From NCBI GenBank assembly GCA_900549085.1, contig URMO01000014.1, positions 1-39,173 of the forward strand: a stretch of 39,173 bases of DNA, given 5' to 3'. Below, in pieces: positions 17,145 to 25,883 of the stretch (the stretch's first letter is position 1; every line of letters begins with the position of its first letter). Under the pieces are notes generated by a model. That model was given only the letters and a program-made list of their open reading frames with translations, was not told the DNA's origin and did not search any database. Source of the DNA: an uncultured Collinsella sp. (GTDB lineage: Bacteria; Actinomycetota; Coriobacteriia; Coriobacteriales; Coriobacteriaceae). The position numbers and the translations under genes are program-made.

Positions 17145-18293
17145 TCATTCCCCCTTCCCGATAACGACGTCATTTCCAACGACGGCCGTATCCTTGGTGG
17201 TATCGACAGAGCCGAGCTTCACGCCCTCTTCGACCGTGGAGTTCTCGCCCAAAATTGCGCGGCAGATGTGCGCTCCGCTCTTAACGTGCGCACCCGGCAG
17301 CAGTACGGAGTCCTCGACCACGGCGCGCTCCTCGATGATGACATCGGTCGAAAGAATCGAGTGGCGAGCGGTGCCGTAGATCTTGCAGCCGTTGGAGACC
17401 AGGCAGTCGTCCAGACGGCCGTCCGGGCCAATGTAGTGCGGCGGACGCGTGGTGATGTTGGACATGATGGGGAAGTGCTTGTCGAACAGATCAAACTCGG
17501 GGTTGTTGCCCAGCAGGTCCATCGAGGTCTCGTGGAAGCTGGCGATGGTGCCGACGTCCTTCCAAAAGCCGTGGAACTCGTAGCTGTACAGGCGCTTGCC
17601 CTCGCCGAGCAGCTTGGGGATGATGTCCTTGCCAAAGTCGTGGCTCGAGCGCTGGTCCAGAGCGTCCTCTTCGAGCGCCTCGATCAGGACGTCGGCCGAG
17701 AAGATGTAGATGCCCATGGACGCGAGGTTCGAATCGGGCTTATCGGGCTTCTCGGTGAACTTGGTGATGCGGCCGTCCTCGGGGTCGGTGGTCAGGATGC
17801 CAAAGCGGCTGGCCTCCTCCCACGGCACGGGCATAACGCTCACCGTGAGGTCGGCGTTGTTCTCAATGTGCGTCTTGAGCATCTTGCGGTAGTCCATGCG
17901 ATACAGGTGATCGCCCGAAAGAATCAGGACGTACTTGGGGTCGTTGGCCTTGATGTAGTCGAGGTTCTGCGTAATGGCGTCGGCCGTGCCCGCATACCAG
18001 GCGCCGCCGGTCTGCGTCTCGTACGGCGGCAGAATCGACACACCGCCGTCGCGGCTGTCCAGATCCCAAGCCTCGCCGGAGCCCACGTAGGCATGCAGCA
18101 GGTAGGGGCGATACTGCGTCAAGACGCCCACTGTGTCGATGCCCGAGTTGGAGCAGTTGGAGAGCGAAAAGTCGATAATGCGGAACTTGCCACCAAAGCT
18201 AACCGCCGGCTTAGCGATCTTTTGGGTGAGTGCCCCCAATCGGCTGCCCTGTCCTCCTGCGAGGAGCATCGCGATGCATTCTTTCTTACTCAT
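17145..18293 (-). CDS. glgC: Glucose-1-phosphate adenylyltransferase, catalytic subunit
   Basis: Makes ADP-glucose and pyrophosphate from ATP and glucose-1-phosphate, the committed step of bacterial glycogen synthesis. The 382-residue product has the N-terminal signature LLAGGQGSRLGALTQ near residues 10-25 and KPAVSFGGKFRIIDF. The glucose-1-phosphate motif is FTEKP, and a C-terminal left-handed beta-helix is present. The length matches the family. GAAGGAG lies 7 bases before the ATG. It sits between glgP and glgD in one transcription unit. Allosteric effectors cannot be predicted from sequence alone. Confidence 0.95.
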   Translation of the reverse strand: MSKKECIAMLLAGGQGSRLGALTQKIAKPAVSFGGKFRIIDFSLSNCSNSGIDTVGVLTQYRPYLLHAYVGSGEAWDLDSRDGGVSILPPYETQTGGAWYAGTADAITQNLDYIKANDPKYVLILSGDHLYRMDYRKMLKTHIENNADLTVSVMPVPWEEASRFGILTTDPEDGRITKFTEKPDKPDSNLASMGIYIFSADVLIEALEEDALDQRSSHDFGKDIIPKLLGEGKRLYSYEFHGFWKDVGTIASFHETSMDLLGNNPEFDLFDKHFPIMSNITTRPPHYIGPDGRLDDCLVSNGCKIYGTARHSILSTDVIIEERAVVEDSVLLPGAHVKSGAHICRAILGENSTVEEGVKLGSVDTTKDTAVVGNDVVIGKGE

Positions 18294-18401
18294 CGATTTC
18301 TCCTTCTGTCATCGATGTTCCTAAACCCATTAGCGACGGGCGCGGCGCAATGTCGCTCCCGTCGAGTAATGCCGTGCTGGCATAGGGGAGCTCGCGCGCC
18401 T

Positions 18402-20828
18402 TTAAGCGTGCCAGATCTCGTCGCGGTACTCGCGAATGGTGCGGTCGCTCGAGAACCAGCCGCTCGAGGCGGTGTTGAGCAGGGCCTTGCGGTTCCAAGT
18501 CTCCTGGTCGCCATAGCTGCCGGTGAGCTTTTCCCATGCATCCACGTAGCTGCGGAAATCGGCCATGACCAGGTCGGGGTCGTTGTTGTTCATGAGCTCG
18601 TTGTAGATGCTCTCGAAGTTGCCCGAAAGACCCGCAAAGGTGTTGTCCTTGAGCTCGTCCATCACGCGGCCCAAACGCTCGCGATCGTTGTTGAGCGTAT
18701 CCCACGCAAAGTAGCTGTTGGATGCCCAGAGCTGCTCGACCTCGGGGGCGGTCAGGCCAAAGATGGCCTCGTTCTCGCGGCCGGCCAGGTCGGCGATCTC
18801 GATGTTGGCGCCGTCGAGGGTGCCCAGCGTAATGGCGCCGTTCATCATGAGCTTCATGTTGGACGTGCCCGAGGCCTCCTTGCCGGCCGTGGAAATCTGC
18901 TCCGAGATCTCGGCGGCGGGATAGATGAGCTGGGCGTTGCTTACGCGGAAGTTGGGGATAAAGCAGACCTTCATGACCTCGTTGACGCGGGCGTCGTTGT
19001 TGATGACCTCAGCAACGGAGTTAATGAGGCGGATGGTCTCCTTGGCAAAGGTGTAGCTCGAGGCGGCCTTGCCGCTAAAGATGAAGGTCGTCGGCGTCAC
19101 GTGGAAGTTGGGATCGGCGATGCGACGGTTGTAGATGTCCATCACCTTCATGATGTTCATGAGCTGGCGCTTGTAGGCGTGGAAGCGCTTGACCTGAACA
19201 TCGAAGACGGTGTTGGGGTCAATGACCAGACCAGTCTCGGCCTTAACGTAGGCGGCCAGGCGCTCCTTGTTGGCACGCTTGGAGGCACCCACGGCCTTCA
19301 GGAACTCGGTATCGTCCTTAAACTCCTTGAGCTTCTCCAGCTCAAAGGCGTCCTTCAGCCAGCCGTCGCCAATGGCCTCGGTCACGAGCTTGGCGTAGGT
19401 GGGGTTGGCCTCGGCAAAGAAGCGACGATGCGAGATGCCGTTGGTCTTGTTGTTGAACTTCTCGGGCGTCAGGGCATAGAAGTCCTTGAGCACGATGTTC
19501 TTGATGATGTCGGAGTGGATCTTGGCCACGCCGTTGACGCTGTGGCTGCAGATTACGGACAGGTTGGCCATGCGAATCTCGCCGTCCCACAGGATGGCGG
19601 TCTGGCGCAGACGCTCCTGCCAGCCTTCCTGCGTGGTGTCGAACGACTCGTGCCAACGACGGCTGATCTCGTCGATGATCTGGTACACGCGGGGGAGGAG
19701 CTTGGAGAACGTACCGATGGGCCACTTCTCCAGAGCCTCGGGCAGGATGGTGTGGTTGGTGTAGCTCACGACCTGCGTCACGATGTTCCAAGCGTCGTCC
19801 CACTCGAGCTTCTTCTCGTCAATGAGGATACGCATGAGCTCGGGGCCGCACATGGCGGGGTGGGTATCGTTGGTGTGGATAGCAACAAACTGCGGCAGCA
19901 GCTCCCAGTTCTCGCCGTGCTCCTTCTCAAAGGTGTCGAGCAGGCTGTAGATGCCGGCCGAAACAAACAGGTACTCCTGCTTCAGGCGCAGCAGACGGCC
20001 GTGCTCGCCGGCGTCGTTGGGGTAGAGGATGGCGCTGATGGCCTCGGCCTCGGCGCGCTCGGCATCGGCCAGGGCATAGTCGCCGCGGTTGAAGGCCTCA
20101 AGGTCAAAGTGCTCCTCGACCGGCTCGGCGGCCCAGACGCGCAGCTTGTTGACGGTCTCGCCGGCATAACCCACCACGGGGATGTCATAGGGGACGGCCA
20201 GGATGTCCTGCGTGTCCACCGTGCGGTAGAACGTGCGGCCGTTCTCCTCAAAGCCCTCAACATGGCCACCAAACTTGATGGTCACGGCCTTGTCCTGACG
20301 GCGGACCTCCCAGGGATAGCCGTGGGTGAGCCACTCGTCGGTGGCCTCGACCTGGCTGCCATTGACGATCTCCTGCTTAAACAGGCCGTAGCGGTAGCGC
20401 ATGCCGTTGCCGTAGCCGGCAATGCCCTCGGCTGCCATGGAATCCAGGAAGCACGCTGCCAGACGGCCCAGGCCACCGTTGCCCAGCGCCGGATCGGGCT
20501 CCTGATTCTCGATGACGGAAAGGTCGAATCCCATGTCGTCGAGTGCCTCGGCGACCATGTCGCGCACGCCAAAGTTGAGCAGGTAGTTGTCAAGCAGGCG
20601 GCCGATCAAAAACTCGATCGAGAAGTAGTACACTCGCTTTTTGCCCTCGGCGGTCACACGGGCGTCACTCTTGGTGGCAACGGTGCGTGCCTTCTCGGCC
20701 ACGAGCTTGGCCAGGGCGTTAAAGCGGTCGAGGTCACTGGCGGCCTCGACGCTCTTACCGCTGATGCTCATGACGGCATCGCGATAGAGCTCGGTAAACT
20801 CCTGCTTGTTGTCGAAGATCTTATTCAT
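18402..20828 (-). CDS. glgP: Glycogen phosphorylase
   Basis: Pyridoxal-phosphate enzyme (GT35) that releases glucose-1-phosphate from glycogen ends. The 808-residue product matches the family length (about 800-840). It contains GNGGLGRLAACFLDSMA near residue 115 and the PLP-lysine motif EASGTSNMKLMMNGA near residue 655. AAAGGA lies close before the ATG. Gaps of 94 bp on the glgB side and 108 bp on the glgC side hold no clear terminator, so it is probably part of the operon. Having a degradative enzyme among synthetic genes is common in bacterial glg operons and suggests glycogen turnover rather than simple storage. Confidence 0.96.
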   Translation of the reverse strand: MNKIFDNKQEFTELYRDAVMSISGKSVEAASDLDRFNALAKLVAEKARTVATKSDARVTAEGKKRVYYFSIEFLIGRLLDNYLLNFGVRDMVAEALDDMGFDLSVIENQEPDPALGNGGLGRLAACFLDSMAAEGIAGYGNGMRYRYGLFKQEIVNGSQVEATDEWLTHGYPWEVRRQDKAVTIKFGGHVEGFEENGRTFYRTVDTQDILAVPYDIPVVGYAGETVNKLRVWAAEPVEEHFDLEAFNRGDYALADAERAEAEAISAILYPNDAGEHGRLLRLKQEYLFVSAGIYSLLDTFEKEHGENWELLPQFVAIHTNDTHPAMCGPELMRILIDEKKLEWDDAWNIVTQVVSYTNHTILPEALEKWPIGTFSKLLPRVYQIIDEISRRWHESFDTTQEGWQERLRQTAILWDGEIRMANLSVICSHSVNGVAKIHSDIIKNIVLKDFYALTPEKFNNKTNGISHRRFFAEANPTYAKLVTEAIGDGWLKDAFELEKLKEFKDDTEFLKAVGASKRANKERLAAYVKAETGLVIDPNTVFDVQVKRFHAYKRQLMNIMKVMDIYNRRIADPNFHVTPTTFIFSGKAASSYTFAKETIRLINSVAEVINNDARVNEVMKVCFIPNFRVSNAQLIYPAAEISEQISTAGKEASGTSNMKLMMNGAITLGTLDGANIEIADLAGRENEAIFGLTAPEVEQLWASNSYFAWDTLNNDRERLGRVMDELKDNTFAGLSGNFESIYNELMNNNDPDLVMADFRSYVDAWEKLTGSYGDQETWNRKALLNTASSGWFSSDRTIREYRDEIWHA

Positions 20829-20922
20829 ACGTTCCTTTCCCCCGGGGATGTTTCTCCCGGAACGGTTATGACTTGTATCCTACGCCCCCGCGGGGCGGGT
20901 AATTACAGCTGTAACGCTTTTG

Positions 20923-23169
20923 TTACGCTTTCTTGGCAGGAGCCTTAACAGCTGCTGCCTTGGCCTTGGGAGCAGCCTTTTTGGTGGCTGCCTTTTTGGC
21001 CGTGCTGGACTTGGCCGAAGGCTTGGCAGCAGACTTGGTAGCCTTCGTCTTAGCCGGAGCCTTCTTAGCAGCCGCAGGCTTGGGCTTCACCGAAGACGCA
21101 CGTTTGCGCATCGTCTTCTTGGGCTCCTTGACCACGGGCGGCTTGTAGCTGCTGGGGCCGCGGCGCTTAAGCACCACACCTGCCAGGCCGGGCACCTTAA
21201 TCTCGATAGAGTCCATCTGCCCGTTCCAGGGATAGGGCTCGCTCGAGCAGGTGTAGGGCTCCTCGCCGGCGTATCCGCTGCCACCGAACTCGGGACGGTC
21301 GGAATCGAAGATGACCTCCCAGTCGCCCTCGCGCGGCACGCCCACGCGGAAGCTCTCGTAGCTCGCCGGGTCAAAGTTGATCAAGATCACCAGGTCGTCG
21401 TCGATGTCCTCGCCCTGGCGCACAAAGCTCACGATGGACTGCTTGGAGTTGTCCGCATCGATCCAGGTAAAGCCGTCGTCGGTGTAGCCGCGCTCGTACA
21501 GAGCGGGCTCGGCGGTGTACAGGTGGTTGAGCGCCTTGATAAACGCCTGATGATGACGGTGGGTCTCGTACTCCTCGGTCAGGAACCACTGGATGGACTC
21601 GTAGTAACGCCACTCAATAAACTGGCCGATCTCGTTGCCCATAAAGTTGAGCTTGGCACCGGGGTGCGTCATCTGGTAGAAAGCCAACGTGCGCAGGCCG
21701 GCAAACTGGCGCCACCAATCGCCCGGCATGCGGCCGATCAGCGAGCACTTGCCGTGTACGACCTCGTCGTGGCTCAGCGGGCAGATGAAGTTCTCGGTAA
21801 AGGCGTACATGATGGAGAACGTGAGCAGGCCGTGGTTGCCGGGGCGCCACGGAAAATCGGTCTGCATGTAGTGCAGGGTGTCGTTCATCCAGCCCATATC
21901 CCACTTGTAGTGGAAGCCCAGGCCGCCGTCCTGCGGCGGATAGGTCACGAGCGGCCACGCGGTGGACTCCTCGGCCATCATCATCACGTCGGGGTAGTGC
22001 GCCTCTACAGCGCAGTTGACCTGGCGGATAAACGCGCTGGCGTCCAGGTCCTCCTCGGTACCGTACTTGTTGAACTTCTTTTGGCCCGGATCGTCGATGC
22101 CAAAGTTGAGGTACAGCATGCTGGACACGCCGTCCATGCGAATGCCGTCCACGTGGAAGTTCTCGAGCCAGTACAGCACGTTGGAGACTAGGAAGGAGCG
22201 GACCTCGCCGCGGGCGAAGTCAAACTTGTGCGTGCCCCAGTTGGGGTGAATCTCGTGCTCAAACAGCATGTGGCCGTTAAAGGTGGCAAGGCCGTGGGAG
22301 TCGGCGCAAAAACCGCCGGGAACCCAGTCCATGATCACGCCAATGCCTGCCTCGTGGCACGCATCGATAAAGTGCATGAGCTGCTGAGGGTTGCCGTAAC
22401 GCGACGTGGCGGCGTAGTAGCCGGTCGTCTGGTAGCCCCAGGAGCCGTCGAAAGGGTGCTCCATGAGCGGCATGACCTCGATATGCGTGTAGCCCATGTC
22501 GCGCACGTAGTCCACAAGCTCCACCGACAGGTCGTCGTAGGTGTAGAACTCGCCGCGCTGCGCGGGGAAGGGATCCATGGGGCCGGGGTAGTTGCCGTAC
22601 TCGTCCGGTTCGCCCTGCGGCGCGTCACCGTGGCGCTTCCACGAGCCAATATGCACCTCGTAGATATTAAGGGGCTGCGACATGTGGTTATGGCTGGCGC
22701 GGCGCTTGAGCCATGCGGCGTCGTTCCACTGGTAGCCATCGAGGGTCCACAGCACGCTCGCCGTTCCCGGAGGGCACTCGGCCTTAAAGGCGTACGGATC
22801 GGCCTTGTAGAGCTTTTCGCCCTCGTTGGTCTCGATGAGGTACTTATAGAGCTGACCCTGCTCGGCGCCAGGAATAAAGCCTTCCCAAATAGCGCTCGTA
22901 TGCACGGGCACCAGTGGGTTGGCTTGCTAGTCCCAATCGTTAAATTCGCCAATGACGTGAACGCTCTTTACATCGGGCGCCCAAACGCAAAAACGCCAGC
23001 CGCGCGTACGGTTCTGCGTGTCGGGGTGCGCGCCCATCTTTTCCCAGCTGCGCTCCCACGTACCGATGCCAAACAGATAGACATCGTCTTTGGTGAGCTC
23101 CGGCGCATGCGGGGCAGCTTTACGGGTAGCAGGCTTTTTGGTTGCTGGCTTTAGCTTTGTATCGCTCAC
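20923..23169 (-). pseudogene. glgB: 1,4-alpha-glucan branching enzyme interrupted by an in-frame TAG, with a basic tail
   Basis: GH13 branching enzyme that adds alpha-1,6 branches to glycogen. The frame is continuous over 749 codons except for TAG at 22927-22929. Before it lie a basic N-terminus (TKLKPATKKPATRKA) and most of a CBM48 domain ending VIGEFNDWD. After it the same frame continues QANPLVPVHTSAIWEGF and the full catalytic barrel. The barrel shows DGSWGYQTTGYYA, nucleophile Asp in GIRMDGVSS, acid/base Glu in MMAEESTAWP, and PLSHDEVVHGK. The last 75 or so residues form a Lys/Ala-rich tail like that of GlgA. GTG at 23169, 6 bases after GGGA, is the likeliest start; ATGs at 23184 and 23181 lack a ribosome site. 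Only one base needs to change to restore the gene, so it is a very recent mutation, an error or suppressed. Confidence 0.85.
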
Positions 23170-23365
23170 GTTTGATCCCATCATGACGCGGCAGCGTGTT
23201 GCCTTGGTGACTAGATGCGAAAGGTCCAAGGCTGCACGAATCGAAGGGACGGCGATAGTTCTATGATTCGTTCCACCTCGCGTGCTCGGTGGAACTTTCG
23301 GCAAAAACTACGATAACACCTGTACGTTAGTTTTATGAACGAAAGTGGAATTGCGGTGGCGTTTA

Positions 23366-23495
23366 ATCGGTAAGCGCCATGTTTATACCACTGGCAGAAT
23401 TGCGATGGTAAAACTCTTGACAGCTTTACCAATTAGGGTTTCTAGATTGTTAGGTTTACGTTTGGTAAAACGTTTTTAGCAGGTTGTTTACCATT
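23366..23495. promoter_or_regulatory. Cluster of GGTAAAACG-type operators between glgB and the HAD gene
   Basis: At least four copies of the motif lie within 130 bp: CGATGGTAAAACT (about 23403-23415), AATTGGTAAAGCTG on the minus strand (23421-23434), TTTGGTAAAACGTTTTTAGC (23461-23480) and AAATGGTAAACAA on the minus strand (about 23484-23497). A weaker copy (AATCGGTAAGCGC) starts near 23366. The site at 23461 contains the perfect palindrome AAAACGTTTT, the form expected of a LacI-family operator. The cluster could control glgB to the left and the HAD gene to the right. Confidence 0.55.
23417..23446 (+). promoter_or_regulatory. Candidate promoter for the HAD phosphatase gene
   Basis: A consensus -35 TTGACA (23417-23422) is followed after 18 bp by TCTAGA (23441-23446), a weak -10. 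Operator-like repeats overlap and follow it, which would fit repression. Confidence 0.4.
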
Positions 23496-23515
23496 TGACA
23501 TTGAAAGGCTCGTTT

Positions 23516-24205
23516 ATGGACCGCATCGCTGCCCCAAGTGTTGCTTTTATTTTCGATTGCGACGGCACGCTGGTTAATAGCACCCCCGTTTGGGCCTATG
23601 CCCAGCCCGAGTTATTGCACCGCCACGGGGTTGACGTGACGGTCGACGATTTTGCCCAGTTTGAGCATTTGTCGCTCGAGGACGAGTGCCAGGCCTACCA
23701 CGACACCTGGGGCATTGGCACAAATGGCGAGGAACTATATCGCGAGCTGAGCGACATCCTGATCGATGGCTACTCCAAGGTGCCGCCGCGTGAGGGCCTG
23801 CTTGCATTTCTGAAGCAGGCGCAGGAGGCCGGCATTGCCATGTGCGTGGCCACGTCCACGCCGACCGAGTTGGTGCAGTCCGCCCTTGCTGGCGCCGGGC
23901 TCGATGCCTACATGGAGTTTGTGACCACCACGGGCGAGGCCGGGCGTTCCAAGCAGTTCCCCGATGTGTACGAGCTGGCGCTGCGCCGTCTGGAGGAACG
24001 CCATGGGCACCAGTTTGATCGTGCCTGGGTGTTTGAGGACGCCGTCTTTGGCCTTAAGAGCTCTGGCACCGCTGGCTTTAAGCGCGTGGGCATCTACGAC
24101 CCGCACGGCCGTATGGAGCGCGACGAGGTTCGCGACAACTGCGACATCTTTATCGATAGCTATGAGGACCTGGATCTGGCCCGCGTGCTTTCGTTTGAGG
24201 GATAG
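23516..24205 (+). CDS. HAD-family phosphatase, beta-phosphoglucomutase-like
   Basis: A 229-residue HAD-superfamily hydrolase. Motif I is FDCDGTL (Asp14 nucleophile, Asp16 acid/base), motif II is near CVATSTPTELV, and the acidic motif is FEDAVFGLKS near residue 180. A helical cap follows motif I as in beta-phosphoglucomutase and related sugar-phosphate phosphatases. The nucleophile motif reads DCDGT rather than the DLDGV common in true beta-phosphoglucomutases, so a sugar-phosphate phosphatase is as likely as a mutase. GAAAGG lies 8 bases before the ATG. It shares the glgB upstream region and its operator-like repeats, so a role in glucose-phosphate handling is plausible but not shown. thiN follows 9 bp after the stop. 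Confidence 0.85.
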   Translation: MDRIAAPSVAFIFDCDGTLVNSTPVWAYAQPELLHRHGVDVTVDDFAQFEHLSLEDECQAYHDTWGIGTNGEELYRELSDILIDGYSKVPPREGLLAFLKQAQEAGIAMCVATSTPTELVQSALAGAGLDAYMEFVTTTGEAGRSKQFPDVYELALRRLEERHGHQFDRAWVFEDAVFGLKSSGTAGFKRVGIYDPHGRMERDEVRDNCDIFIDSYEDLDLARVLSFEG

Positions 24206-24214
24206 GCGAGAGCT

Positions 24215-24856
24215 GTGGCTTGCAAGGTATTGGTGGTCTGCGGCTCGCCCGTGGTGGCGAGCACGGATTTGCTACGTCAGCTGGCGGGGGAGTGCGACCA
24301 CGTTGTCGCCGTTGACCGCGGACTCGACGCACTGCTGGGCGCGGGACTGGGCTGCGACGTGTATGTGGGGGATGCCGACACAGTGAGCGATGCCGGCCGC
24401 GCGCTGGTCGATGCCGCCACCGACTTTGAAGTTGAGTGCCACGACCCGTACAAGGACTATACCGATCTGGCGCTGGCGCTCGATTCCGTCCGCCGTCGCT
24501 GGCCGGGTGCCGAAGTGTTTGCGACCTGCGCCACCGGCGGCCGTCCCGACATGGCCCTTTCCGTACTGGGGCTGCTCGCGGGCTACGAGGACGCCCCCGT
24601 CTGGATCGCCGAGGACAAGGTGGTCGCTCGCATCCTTCACACAGGCGAATCGTGGATCATCGAGGGCTCCGAAGGCAAAACGTTCTCCGTCATAGCCATA
24701 GCCCCCGGGACGGTGGTAACCGAGCGCGGTCTAGAATGGGAACTAGACCACAGCCCCCTAGGCCTGCTAGCCGACACGGGCATTAGCAACGTCGTCAGGT
24801 CAACAGCCACGATCCAGGTCCACACCGGCACCGCCATCGCGTACCTCTACAAGTAA
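24215..24856 (+). CDS. thiN: Thiamine diphosphokinase-like protein
   Basis: Probably transfers pyrophosphate from ATP to thiamine to make thiamine diphosphate. The 213-residue product shows the family's ordered motifs: VVAVDRGLDALLGAGLGCDVYVGDADT (substrate and Mg site), KDYTDLALALD (conserved D-x-T-D core) and a C-terminal beta-sandwich (GLEWELDHSPLG). Length is usual for the family. The start is GTG at 24215 after a weak purine-rich ribosome site (GGCGAGAG); the gap to the HAD gene is 9 bp, so the two are co-transcribed. A palindrome lies 15 bp after the stop. Confidence 0.85.
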   Translation: MACKVLVVCGSPVVASTDLLRQLAGECDHVVAVDRGLDALLGAGLGCDVYVGDADTVSDAGRALVDAATDFEVECHDPYKDYTDLALALDSVRRRWPGAEVFATCATGGRPDMALSVLGLLAGYEDAPVWIAEDKVVARILHTGESWIIEGSEGKTFSVIAIAPGTVVTERGLEWELDHSPLGLLADTGISNVVRSTATIQVHTGTAIAYLYK

Positions 24857-24870
24857 GGGCCATAACATCA

Positions 24871-24943
24871 GGGTTTTATCGGGACTATGGATAGAAATAA
24901 TCGCTCGAAGAGTGATTATTTCTATCCCGTCCCAGGAAAACCC
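24871..24943. repeat. Palindrome related to the metK-gltX inner element
   Basis: Arms of about 32 bases (from 24871 and ending at 24943) share GATAGAAATAATC and GGGAC blocks with a few mismatches and small gaps; the loop is about 8 bases. The right arm, TGATTATTTCTATCCCGTCC, closely matches 1725-1744. The A/T-rich foot (GGGTTTT/AAAACCC) could make it a terminator for thiN. It lies 32 bp before the tRNA promoter. Confidence 0.7.
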
Positions 24944-24974
24944 GTAAGGTGGATAATCAATCCAAAATTCCCCC

Positions 24975-25003
24975 TTGCATCCCCGCAATCATTCCCCTAT
25001 AGT
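24975..25003 (+). promoter_or_regulatory. Promoter of tRNA-Ala
   Basis: TTGCAT (24975-24980) and TATAGT (24998-25003) are spaced by exactly 17 bp and end 13 bp before the tRNA. This is the best-formed promoter in the window. Confidence 0.75.
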
Positions 25004-25016
25004 ACTACCTCGTCAC

Positions 25017-25092
25017 GGGGGCGTAGCTCAGCTGGGAGAGCGCTTGACTGGCAGTCAAGAGGTCAGGGGTTCGATCCCCCTCGTCTCCACCA
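25017..25092 (+). tRNA. tRNA-Ala (anticodon GGC)
   Basis: A 76-nt cloverleaf with an encoded CCA end. The acceptor stem GGGGGCG pairs with CGTCTCC, allowing two G-U pairs. The D-stem starts at GCTC. The anticodon stem is CTTGA/TCAAG around the loop CTGGCAG, which gives anticodon GGC. The T-arm contains GGTTCGATCC. A terminator follows. Confidence 0.96.
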
Positions 25093-25103
25093 CCGTGAAT
25101 GCA

Positions 25104-25131
25104 AAGCCTCCAGGAAACTGGAGGCTTTTTT
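25104..25131 (+). terminator. Intrinsic terminator after tRNA-Ala
   Basis: A perfect 10-bp stem (AAGCCTCCAG with CTGGAGGCTT) closes a GAAA tetraloop and is followed by a run of six T. A textbook terminator. Confidence 0.92.
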
Positions 25132-25780
25132 CATATGAAGCCACCGCGCAAATCAAAGTGACGCCACACCAACGCCCATACCCAAAAAAGTTGCGCAATT
25201 TATTTCCCACTTCTGTACATAGTTTGTTAACCCAACATAATTCCTTTTTGAATTTCACGCCGTCAGCGTTGCGGCTCGGGCGGTGTGTGCCAACAACTAC
25301 ACCTGCATAAACCTGCGTCAATGTGAACAAGTTTGCAAAATAACCCCCTTAAGCACTGCAAGTGAACGATATGTTGCCGCGCTCGGCCTAAATCGGTTTC
25401 TAGCCGCCTTGTGCTAGGATGGCTATTGTTACATGGGTTCAACTGCGCTCTCGGCTTAACCGGTCGCGAAGCGCAGGGCAGATCAGCATCCGGCCGTAAC
25501 GGCGGTGCCAGAAAAACCACGAGCTCCAATAGCGTCGTCCTGAGTATCGCATCGAATGATTTTGTTCTTGTCTATGTGTAAGTTAATTTTGTTCGATATT
25601 TCATGACAAATCGCAGCAGTCCTTCAGCTGTTTGCGTGCGGTCCAGTTTTGTACCCGCTTGACTGGTTCGCTCGCAGCCAGCTGGAGTCGCGGTCATTTT
25701 GCGATACACGTCCGCGTCTCTAGCAACTGCACTTATACATACCGTTCACGGTGGGGCAGAGCCACGTGCTTGTCTAACTG
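25132..25780 (+). other. Long leader region before the polysaccharide operon
   Basis: No gene is supported in these 650 bases. The composition is more AT-rich than the flanks. A candidate extended -10 (TGC-TAGGAT, 25412-25420) could start the operon, which would give an untranslated leader of about 450 bases, but its -35 is poor. I saw no RfaH ops or JUMPstart sequence and no known riboswitch. The 3' end leads into the hairpin at 25781. Confidence 0.35.
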
Positions 25781-25853
25781 GGCTCAGGGTTTGAATATGG
25801 AGCGCCTTCGCGCACAAGCGCCCTGGCGAAGCCATACCCAAACCCCGTGAGCC
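25781..25853 (+). promoter_or_regulatory. Long leader hairpin just before loaP
   Basis: Arms GGCTCAGGGTTTGAATATGG (25781-25800) and the segment ending 25853 pair over about 18 positions with one bulge and two mismatches. An inner CTTCGC/GCGAAG stem caps the structure. There is no T-tract, so it is not a terminator. LoaP proteins are known to act on an RNA hairpin in the leader of their operons; this is a reasonable candidate by position and shape only. Confidence 0.5.
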
Positions 25854-25883
25854 ACACGTAAGACAGCAAAGGGGGTGGTGCTC

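Noticed and set aside
17121..20948. A 1,275-codon plus-strand open frame over glgC and glgP
   Set aside because: It is the antisense shadow of GC-rich genes. The minus-strand products are complete known enzymes with ribosome sites. The same holds for the long plus-strand frames opposite glgA (13619-15952), glgB and the GH13 gene.
10988..22929. Genome-wide reading of TAG as an amino acid
   Set aside because: TAG ends def, the FmdB-type gene, glgA, the HAD gene and loaP at the expected protein lengths, so TAG is a working stop.
25132..25780. RfaH ops/JUMPstart element or a riboswitch in the polysaccharide leader
   Set aside because: No GGCGGTAGC-like ops sequence or known riboswitch core was found. 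Only the hairpin at 25781 is supported.
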